A DNA stretch of 64,000 bases from Macrotrachela quadricornifera. Taxonomy: Eukaryota > Rotifera > Eurotatoria > Philodinida > Philodinidae. Below are positions 54,719-64,000 of the stretch, piece by piece; the stretch's first letter is position 1, and every line of letters starts with the position of its first letter. The notes beneath the pieces were generated by a model, which was not told the origin of the DNA, searched no databases, and saw only the letters and a list, made by a program, of their open reading frames with translations. The translations under genes and the position numbers were made by a program. The stretch is from NCBI GenBank assembly GCA_022393335.1, contig JAJEKB010000543.1:237675-301674 (forward strand), in the 5' to 3' direction.

Positions 54719-57700
54719 ATGTCATCAAATGAAGATTCAACATCGATTTCATCAGTTATAATTAATAGTGATGCATCTGAAAGCCATTTCGATGATATAT
54801 CAGATCCATTAGAAAATGAAAAATCACGAAAAATATTAGATAATTATGAAAATGATGATCAAGATGAAGGTATTAATGATGAACCACAACTTGATGATGA
54901 GGATGATGATGAATATAATAATAATACTGATAATGAAATAACACCACCAATTTCAACAAAACCTAATTATATATCAATAATAACTGAAACATATACTGTA
55001 TAAAATATTTATTTATGTTATAAAAATTTAAAAATTATTATTTTTTTAATTATTTAGAATACAGAATCAAAACTTAATCCATTATTAGAAAGTGATATAA
55101 ATGATATATTTACAAAAATTTCAACAAATTTCTTAGCTGGTGTTTCTTATGAGTATATTATATCTTATGAAGAAAAAAAAGAATTACTTATTTTTTTGTT
55201 TTAGGCTAGATCATGAAGATTCATCTTTTTTAATTGCAACATTTCATTTTTTTACAGATTTTATTGAAACTGAAACAGCATGTCAATGGCAAATTTGTAA
55301 TAAAAAACCATTAACTTGTCAAATATCAATTCATAATGATCTGTATCTTGAACAAAAAGGTTGGTTCAAATGATATTTATAGAAATTTTCTCCTTACGAC
55401 ATTTTTTCATTTGAAATAAGTTTCTATCAGTAGTAAATAACTACATTATTTAAAATGTCGCAATATTAAGCAGAAAAACAAAGAATTTTATTGTTATAGA
55501 TAAGAATTGTTCTTATAAGAATAATAAGTATAAATATTATTTTTTTAAATTTAAAATGTTTTTAATCAAAGATAACGTAAAATAATTATAATATTAATAA
55601 TTGAGAAATTCAGTATTCATTATTTATTAAAAGTTTATTCAAGAAGCAAAACTATTGGTGTGATTATTGCCTAGTCGTCTCTGTTTAGGCAGTTTAACCT
55701 TGTGACCTTTATGTTGTTTGACTATTTGCTGTTCTCCTGAATTTTTCATCTATGAAATTCACTTATGGGAAAAATGCAATGACAAAATTTTGAGCTGAAA
55801 CTTCACTTTATAGTAAGGCCTAGAAATCATTAGAATACTTCAAAGATTTCAGCCAAAATGAATATATCCTTATCGAGATATTTAATTTTTCATAATATGC
55901 TCGTCTATACTTGTTTTTGCTAAATGGCGCTAGGGCAATTCATTGCAACAATATATATAATCCAATTATAATTTATGATTATTTTTTCATAAACGAACTT
56001 ATGTTTGAGGCACATAATTCAATAGGTATGAAAAATTGTAAAAGATTTTTTTATAAGGACAATCTTTGAATTTTGATCAGAAGTAGTACAATAATCGTCT
56101 TGCACACCTAAAAAGTCAAATTATTTGAATTATGTCAGAAGTAGCAATACTACTGTATCTTTCTATTAATTTGTATCGTAGCTCAGGATTTACAACACGT
56201 AGAAAAATATTTCGATAAGATAAGCGCAATCTATTGTTCACTGACAAAGATTAGTTTTCACATAACTAAGAAAAACATTTGATCAAATTTCCTTATTTTA
56301 TGCACAAACTCTATCAGTTTAAAAGCTACCGATTTGATCTCATACCTTCAAAATTAAACTAGTTCAAATTAAGCGATGATTTTTGAAAACTGAGAGTATA
56401 TCATCTCATCGATATTACTCATGAAGTAGAAAATGAATACAACTTTTTTACTAAGTCAGAATCTCTTATGACAATACAACTAAAATAAGAAACGGAAGTC
56501 TAGTAATCAGAAATGTTCTCTACAATTTTTATACTCGTTGAATTGTGTGTTTTAAACGCAAGTTGACAGATCAATTCGTTTATGGAAAAATAATCATAAA
56601 TTATAATTAGATTATATATATATATGTTGTTGCAACGAACTGTCCGGTCACCTTGCTAAATAGGGAACTCTTCATGATTGTCTAATATCTCGATATGGAT
56701 ACATTCGTTTTGACTGAAGTTTGTAGAGTATTCTATTAATCTTAAGGTCTCATTATGAACAAAATTTCGGCTCAAATTCTTGTAATGGAATTTTCTCTGA
56801 AAGACAGTTCCATAGGTAAAAAATTCAATGAAATACTAATTAATTCAATAAGAAAAGACTACGAACCTCAACCAAAATAAATTTTTTCACTGCTCATTAG
56901 GGACCATTTGATGACGATAGTTTTAAGTCAAAAGTAATTTTACATCTGAAAGGGTTCTCTCATGAGTCTATAAGTGATTCAAGTGATGAAAATTCAACTC
57001 TTTCTATTTCATGTTCGGGGCTTCCATGATTATAGCTCAAAAGATATTTTTAAAGTATGATCACGATAGACATTTAAACATAATGGATACCTATGATATG
57101 AATCTTACCTATTAATATCCTTTTTGGGATTGGGAATGTTAGGATTCCTCGTTCCCACGGAGCCCTCAACCCACCAAAAATCTTTGTTATGCATTTTAGA
57201 AGAAGTTACTATGGATTCCCAGATTCCTAAGAACGGGAAACTCGTTCTGGTTCTGGATTCCTGGGAACGAATCCCAAAACTGACATCCCTATTCGGGATT
57301 ATACTTGTTTTATTCACAATAATATTAAACTACTAATTTATTTATGACTAACATAGTAAAAGATTGATTGAATATTAATAATCTTGTTAATTTTAGTTGT
57401 CATTAAAAAAGTATATCAAATATGTGAATGTCATCCGGCAAATGCAAGTAAAGTTCCGTTCATAGAACGGTAAACAATTGAAGATAAAATTAAAATAGAA
57501 GAAATTACTGTTTTTTTTTAAAATTATTTCTTCAGACTTATTCGTGATTTTCTTGAAAAAGTACAAGTAACTATGGAAACATTAAAATTATCACGTGCTG
57601 CTTTAAATCCTGATCTACGTTTAAAATACTTGTATGTATTTTAATTAATTTTCAAAAAAATAAAAGAAATATATTTTTTTTTAAATTTTATTTAGTCTCG

Positions 57701-60017
57701 AAGTTTTACCTGACAAAGGAAAACGTGAACAATATAAAGAAATGTTATTAACTACAAATGATGATACATTAATGAATGAATTACTTGATTATGAAATTCT
57801 TGATAGTAGTGAAAAAATTGCTAAAAAATTACAATTACTTAAAATTCCTCGTGAAAATTCATCATATTCAAACATACATTATGATCTTTTAGATGTTAAA
57901 CATTTACCAAAACTTAATCATGGTTATCTTGTTCAAGTAAATTGAATTTGTTTTTTTTTTATTATATTAAAAAACAAATATTTTTTTCTTGTAGTTCTGT
58001 AAATATTTTGAATATCGTATGAGAAATTTAAATACATTATGTGTAATGTGTGGTAAACGTACATTTGATCGAAATGATAAAAAAGCATTAAAAGTAAAAA
58101 TAAATAATTTTTTTAAAAGAAAAACGTTTCTTTTTTTTTTAATTTTTAGCCAACAATATGTGATGATTACGAATGTTTTAGTAATGCAATGGATTCGAAA
58201 TTTCGTAATGATCCACTACCACCATCCATATTTTCTATTGAAGTTTGTTTTTATTTTTTTTTTTAATTAATTAAAAAAATAAAAATTCAAATGAATTATT
58301 TAGATTGCTGATTTTCTTCTATTACTTGTTAATGCAGCAATTCATTCTAATCGACATGATTTAATTCTTGATCCATATCCAAAATTAATTAATCCATATA
58401 ATACATCAACAACATTAATTGATAAAGATGGAGATGTAAAGATTGATTGTTATTTTTTAAATTTTTAAATGAATTTATTTAATTTTTAGAAAAATCAAAA
58501 TATTGGAATATTAAGAACAATAGTAGATGCTATGATGACAATGGGTTCAATAACACAATATGAAGTTGTTAAAATATCATTAAGAAGTATGCTTGAATTA
58601 AAACATCCATGGGCATTTTCATTTTTTCATTGGTATATAAAAATATTTCTTTATAGAAATTTTTAAAATTTCTATTTTCTTTTTTTTAAACAAAAAGGTT
58701 AATGGGAACAAATCGTTATCATTTTTCATTAATTCCAAAAGAACATCAAATGAAATATGTTGAAACAAAATATCAATATTTTATAAAACATGAAGATATG
58801 GTTAAACATGTTAATTTTAAAAAATTAAGAGCAGAAAAAGGAAGTATTTTTGCTTTTCATGGTTCACCACAAGAAAATTGGCATTCAATTCTTCGATCAG
58901 GTTTACAAATTGGAAAAGGAGGATATTTGGTATAATAGAAAATTTTATTTATTTAAAAGTTTATTTATTTATTTTTCATTATATGTTATTAGTTAAATGG
59001 TGCAGCATATGGTGCAGGTGTTTATGTATCACCTAGTTTTGAATTTTCTACATCATATACACGATCTCGCGGCTATGGTTATACAGAACCAAGCACTTAT
59101 AGTTACGATCATACTAAACCAGTAAGCTTTTAAGAAAATTTTTATTAGTATTATAGATCTTTCAAGGAAATCTATTAAATAAGTTGTAATGAGTAGTGAA
59201 AATATTTATCGTAATTTGGATTTATGGTCTTATCAGATTTTACAGATAGTCTTACATTATACTATAGACTAAAAATTCACAAAGACCTACCTAATGAAAA
59301 TAGTAGCAATCGAAAGAATTCAGAGTTGAAATTGTTTTGTTTTGAATAAAATAAGATGATAATTTTCGATCATAATAATTCCCATTTCAGTAAAAATAAC
59401 TAGTATATTTAAAAATATTATAAACAATACAATCGATCTATGTGTACCACAAATACATCTAACAACTTTTATATTCCGAGAGCATCGACACGAAACCAGT
59501 GATTATACTGTATTCGAAAGCAAAAATGATCAGAAACGTTTGAAATATACACAAATCGATGCTGTCATTTATCCTATATTTCAATATATAATTTCTAATT
59601 AAATATCTTCATTAATATATGTTAAAACTCAAATCATTATTTATCTATTCTTTTTTTTTAAGCCTGCACCACTTGAAGGACGACAATGGACTTGTATTGC
59701 TTTATGTGAAAGTAATATCAAATAAAAATAAAATTTTAAAAAAAACGAAATTTTACTTATAGTTATTAATTCACCTGATGTATATAAAAAACACACAAAT
59801 GATATATGGACAATTCAAGATCCAAATTTAATTTGTACAAGATTTATATTCTTGTATGTTTTATTTTCTTAAATATATATATATCGTATATTAATAAATA
59901 TTTTATTTTTATAGTTTTCCATCAGGAGTAAATCGTGCATCACTTCGTGTTGATTCTGAACATGAATCATCATCAATACGACAACTTATACATACATTAA
60001 ATAATATTGCTTGTTAA
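54719..60017 (+). CDS. PARP6/PARP8-type mono-ADP-ribosyltransferase, 669 aa
   Basis: Fifteen exons (54719-54997, 55058-55152, 55205-55359, 57397-57469, 57536-57631, 57696-57936, 57995-58093, 58150-58242, 58304-58435, 58490-58632, 58698-58929, 58993-59121, 59663-59711, 59763-59853, 59915-60017) join to 670 codons including stop. The N-terminus is acidic and Ser-rich. A Cys-containing region (LCVMCGKRTF, PTICDDYECFS) precedes the catalytic domain. That domain shows MGTNRYHF, then FAFHGSPQENWHSILRSGL with the NAD-binding His, AAYGAGVYVSPSFEFS with the conserved Tyr, and RQWTCIALCE and LICTRFIFLF at the C-terminal end. This is the PARP6/8 layout, in which the usual catalytic Glu is absent and only single ADP-ribose units are added. 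The third intron is 2.0 kb and carries two inverted-repeat elements. A poly(A) signal lies near 60119. Confidence 0.92.
55738..56830. repeat. Inverted-repeat element (1.1 kb) inside a PARP intron
   Basis: The arms are about 260-330 nt. On the left: GAATTTTTCATCTATG, TTGAGCTGAAACTTC, ATATCCTTATCGAGATATTT, TTGCTAAATGGCGCTAGGG, CATTGCAACAATATATATAA and TTATAATTTATGATTATTTT. The complements of all of these occur in mirrored order from about 56575 to 56830. The 500-nt centre is non-coding. It is a foldback or non-autonomous DNA transposon, inserted in the gene's sense intron without touching the splice sites. Confidence 0.82.
57115..57305. repeat. GC-richer hairpin element inside the same PARP intron
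   Basis: The left end GGGATTGGGAATGTTAGGAT followed by TCCTCGTTCCCACGGAG pairs with the right end GATTCCTGGGAACGAATCCC and CTGACATCCC. The stem is imperfect, about 60 nt per arm, with repeated GGAATC/GATTCC words throughout. Its composition contrasts with the AT-rich intron. ORFs of 70 codons occur on both strands at the same place because of the symmetry. Confidence 0.6.
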
Positions 60018-61186
60018 TATAAGAAAGAACTATCTTATTGTGAATTCGGTTGTGATACATTCCTTTACTGTATTTTTTCCTATTTATACAAGATACGTTG
60101 TTAAATACGAAAGATTTCAATAAAATGAAATAATAAAATTTTAATATGTATTTTTTCTAAAAACAAATTTCTATTGTTAAAAAGAAAATATTTTCATTAA
60201 AATAGACCTTCAATTCTTTATTTTTCTTAATGCTCAAAAAAGAGAAAAAACAAATAAGTGTTCCTTGAATAAACAAAAAACACCTTTTTTCATTTCATCT
60301 TTTCATCAACTAATACACAATGTTAATATCCAGCAAAACGCGACATGAAAAGTTCTACAATTGTATATTATATTCCTTTTAACGCTCCATCTTATAGCAT
60401 ATTTTGTTCTTTTTAATACTATATTATATAGCGAAAGAATGAAATGGAAAAAGTACTTTTCTTTCACTATTTAAATGTGCCATCCTAATGTAAAAATTAA
60501 TTCAAAAAAAAAGTTTATCCTTGATATTCATTAATTTAATAAGAAAAACAAAAATATTTTTTTTTATTAATACATAGAATCCATTTAAATGCAGCCTAAA
60601 AAAAAGAGAAACATTATACATTAATAATTGCAATTTTAATGTACATTAAAAATTCATATATAAATTGAAATAAAATAAAAAAAAAGAAATTGTATACTTA
60701 TTTTTAAACATTTCTTTTTATAACTGAAGGAAATATTTTTATGGCATTTTAGTACTATTTAGATCGTTGAATATAGGAGTAAAATTGGAAAGAAAAACAA
60801 TTTTTATGAAGACATTTGCCAATAAAATATAACCTTTTGAAAAATAAGGTAATACAACTCAAGTATTATTGTTTATCTTTCTTCAATCTCGTATTTATTA
60901 GAAAATCCGTACAAATCCAAAGAGAAAAAAAAAAATCTTTATTAACATCTGCTCCTTTTTTTACTGCATCTATTCAGTTATATATTTCTCTTCGTTATTT
61001 TTCTTATTCTTAAAAACTGTTTTTATAGAAAAAAAAAATTCAAGTAGAAACTATCTAAAAGAAAGACCAAAACGAGAAATGTCAATAGAAAAAAAAAAGT
61101 ATTAGTCTTATTGCAAAAGTATAAAAACAATCTGAGTATAAAAAGAAAAAATTCCAAAGCTTTAATTTTATATTTAATACATAACA
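60018..61186. other. Intergenic region between PARP and Rh genes
   Basis: 1.2 kb, AT-rich, with the PARP 3' UTR at the left. A short phrase GCGACATGAAAAGTTCTACAA (60340-60360) resembles AGCGTGAAAAGTTCTACAAT at 15681-15700, hinting at another sparse repeat. No gene is seen. Confidence 0.5.
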
Positions 61187-62601
61187 ATGGTTAAATTTCG
61201 TTCATATATATTTTCAATAATATTACTTCTTTTTCAAATTTTATTTACATTTCTATTGGGTTTTCATAGTGAATATGAATATACTCCAGTATCAAATGTT
61301 ACAAATTTTGAAGATCCTCCACGTGGTCTTGTGGAATTTTATTATTCAATGTTTACTGATATACATATAATGATGTTTATTGGTTTTGGATTTTTAATGA
61401 CATTTTTACGTCGATATTCATTTTCAGCTGTTGCATTTAATTTTATTTTATGTGCATTTACATTAGAATGGGCATTAATTATACGTGGTTATATATTTGA
61501 TTGGGATTCAACAAATCAAAAATTTGCTATTGATGTACAAAGTTTAACAACAGCAGATTTTGTATCAGCTAGTATACTTATATCAATGGGTGCACTTTTA
61601 GGAAAAGTAAATAGTATACAATTAATTTTAATGTCATTTATTGAAGTACCTATACAAGTTGTTAATGAATGGATTGGTTTACATTTATTTTGTGCTAGTG
61701 ATCCAGGTGAATCAATGTATGTTCATGCATTTGGTAATTAAATTTATAGTATTTTTAAGATTTTTTTTTTAATAAAAGAAAACGTTCTCTTTTTTTTTAT
61801 ATTTTAGGTGCATATTTTGGTTTAGCTGCTGCATTTGTTTTATTTCGTTCAAATGTTAAAGAATCTCCACATGAAAAATCCCGTTATACATCAGATTTAT
61901 TTTCAATGATTGGTACAGTATTTCTTTTTTGTTTTTGGCCATCATTTAATGCCGGTATTGCGTTTGGTATTGATCGTCTTTATGCAGTTACAAATACATA
62001 TGTATCAATATGTGCATCAGTTATTGGAGCTTTTCTTATGTCAAATCTTGTTAAAAAAGGTAAATTTGATATGGTACATGTACAAAATTCGACATTAGCT
62101 GGTGGAGTTGCTGTTGGTACAATAGCTGGATCAAATATTGGTCTTCATGGTGCAATGGTTATTGGTACACTTGCTGGTATGATATCAGTTTTAGGTTTTG
62201 AATTTATTTTACCAAAATTAAAACGTATACGTTTACATGATACATGTGGTGTTAATAATTTACATGGAATGCCAGGATTAATATCTGGTATAGCAGGAAT
62301 TATTGTTGCTTCTATTGGTGATCGTTCAGGTTATTTAAATCATTTAACAAATGCATGTCTTAGTGGTGGAAAAATTCGAGATAATAGTACACAATCAGCT
62401 TATCAAGCAGCTGCATTAGGACTTACATTAGGTATGGCTATTGTTGGTGGTCTTATAGCAGGTATTATATTACGAATACCATTATTTGCTCAAAAAGATG
62501 CAGATTTTAATGATGAATCTAATTGGCATTTACCTGAAAAAGATCATGAACGTATTAATAAAGAAGATAATTATATAACTAATCCATCAACATTTCTTTA
62601 A
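61187..62601 (+). CDS. Rh-type ammonium/ammonia channel, 446 aa
   Basis: Two exons (61187-61733 and 61808-62601), intron 74 nt, phase 1. Conserved Rh blocks are present in order: FTDIHIMMFIGFGFLMTFLR, a pore-lining first His in ESMYVHAFGAYFGLA, SRYTSDLFSMIGTVFLFCFW, and HDTCGVNNLHGMPGLISGI with the second His-type pore position. Eleven to twelve hydrophobic segments are visible, as for the family, with an N-glycosylation candidate in the first outer loop (NVTNFEDPP). The C-terminus is a short hydrophilic cytoplasmic tail. The length is normal (about 420-480). Rh proteins conduct NH3 (and perhaps CO2) across epithelial plasma membranes for nitrogen excretion. A start at 61187 fits the signal-like first helix. 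Confidence 0.95.
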
Positions 62602-64000
62602 AATTAAAAACTTTTTTAATTAACTTTATATTTATATATATATATATATATCTGTATAGTTTAGTATGAATACCAAAATAGAAATTGAATAAATAATAAT
62701 TATAAAAACATGAAAAATTTTTTTTTCTTAACAAAAGAAAATAATCCCTGATTAACAATGATGATAAAATTGAAAATAAAATCTAATCCTTTTGATAAAC
62801 AATAAAAGATCGATTGATGTATAAATATTTCTTCATCTATTTTCTAAATAAAATATTAAACAATAAAATCAATAATCCTATGTAAATGATTAATAGGTCA
62901 TCATATTATTTCATCTTGTTCTTTTTTTTATATCATTAATAATTACTAATTAAAAAAACAAAAAAGTTATTTTGTTTACTATTCGATTAATTAATTTATT
63001 TTCCATGCATATTGAATTAGACTATAATAGGAATATAGTAAAAATTTATTGATAAAATTTTATTTCATTTTCAATTGTTATAATTCAATTTAAAGTAGCA
63101 CTTGAATTATACATATTTTTTTTTATTCCCTCAATTGATGTACTAAAATATCACTTAAATAATCATAAAAAAACCTCGAAATAAATTGTCGCTATCTTCT
63201 TCTTTTTTTTTGTCTTTCTATGATCAGTAATAGAATGATTGCATGTTGTCCTTCATCTTTTCCATCTGCTCTTTGTCTCTCATATATATATACACAAATA
63301 TGAGATCAGACAACAAGACAATCTAAATAGATTGAGTAATCTAGTATCTCATTGATTCTTTATATATATATATGTGTGTTGATTATAGCAATGAACCATA
63401 GAATAATAGTGAATGCACTTTGATCATGTCTTTGCTAGTCGGTTTTTCTTTGAGAATAAGTAGAAAAAAAAGAGAATGAGAGAAATTTGAACTCATACCA
63501 CCGCTGTTTCTTTCTCCTATTTCAATTAATACTTTACTCTATCATTATTCCAACTGTATATGAACGTATATATGTAAAGCATTTAGAAACAGCAGGTCAC
63601 ACAAATTGCTTGTCGCGTACGATCGTCGTTTTTCCGCTTGTATTCATATCGAATACATTTCTTTCTATGTGCCCGGCAGTGCATTTCCTTTCGTCGTCTT
63701 TTATAACTAAGACAAAAGAAAAAAAAAAAAAAAAAGAAAAGAAGGAAAAAAATAAACGAGAGAAATCAAATCTTCAAACAAGTTCTATTCTAATTGTATA
63801 TATATGTGTGCTTGAATTTAATCAGACTAGCAGGAGGGAGAAAAAACGAGTTGTTCAAGTGTATATCTTGACTAGACTACCGACAACATTAAATATCCAA
63901 AATGTTTATGGATCATTAAACATAAATGAATAATTTTTCTTCTTTTTCTTTTTTTCATTTGTATTAGTTAAATATTATTTTACAATTAATTTAGGGTGTA
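62602..64000. other. Terminal intergenic region
   Basis: Mostly AT-rich. From about 63200 the composition changes to T-rich and CT-rich tracts and a run of A/AAG (63717-63745), reminiscent of the coronin 5' region. The last bases read ttaatttag, a possible acceptor at 63995, followed by GGTGTA. A new plus-strand gene may therefore begin near the end, but no coding exon can be supported. Confidence 0.4.

Noticed and set aside
57105..57336. 70-codon ORFs on both strands in the PARP intron
   Set aside because: Explained by the symmetry of the hairpin element at 57115-57305.
63487..63933. 148-codon ORF near the right edge
   Set aside because: Lys/Arg-rich read-through of A-runs, no domain and no codon bias; may overlap a 5' leader of a gene outside the window but cannot be supported as coding.

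Overview
The window is AT-rich eukaryotic nuclear DNA carrying animal genes: muscle myosin heavy chain, coronin, NF-kB/Rel, PARP6/8, an Rh ammonium channel, CNEP1R1, MBF1/EDF1 and a rhodopsin-type GPCR. Most introns are very short (about 40-80 nt), GT-AG and T-rich before the acceptor. Genes are compact with very AT-biased third positions, and the spaces between them are littered with inverted-repeat (foldback) elements. Together with an FkbM-type methyltransferase and Mutator- and mariner-type transposon relics, this best fits a bdelloid rotifer. That placement is inference; nothing in the sequence is diagnostic.

Layout. 1-611 is the 3' end of a muscle myosin heavy chain (+). 612-8161 has no gene but holds three inverted-repeat structures. 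8162-14485 is a 690-aa gene (+) with a JmjN/JmjC-like N-terminus whose iron ligands are all substituted, joined to two RRM domains; its last intron (3.6 kb) contains a nested foldback element with a 34-bp minisatellite in its arms. 16093-18740 is an FkbM methyltransferase (-). 20137-20957 is a decayed Mutator-like transposase (-). 25030-26711 is a compact Rel/NF-kB protein (-), and 28544-30415 a damaged Rel-ankyrin relative (-); about 0.4 kb further on, at 30791-31718, lies a mariner-type element with TA duplications. 34660-40258 is coronin (+) with two candidate alternative first exons. 40468-41604 is a membrane-anchored trypsin-like protease (-). 44098-45039 is a single-exon GPCR (+). 45558-47901 is a PC-esterase (PCED1-like) gene (-) with a 279-bp MITE-like insert in its last intron. 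48389-48894 is the last exon of an unrecognised coiled-coil protein (-). 50061-50613 is a small two-RRM protein (-). 52903-53331 is CNEP1R1 (-). 53715-54249 is MBF1 (-), divergent from a 15-exon PARP6/8-type gene at 54719-60017 (+). 61187-62601 is an Rh-type ammonium channel (+).

These are unrelated housekeeping and signalling genes, so there is no operon or pathway cluster apart from the two neighbouring Rel genes. Splice models were built by hand: exon phases were checked for continuity and total lengths divide by three for the complete genes. The most interesting items are the JmjC-pseudoenzyme/tandem-RRM fusion, the decaying Rel-ankyrin gene beside an intact ankyrin-less Rel gene, the nested foldback/minisatellite element inside an intron, and the coronin alternative first exons.
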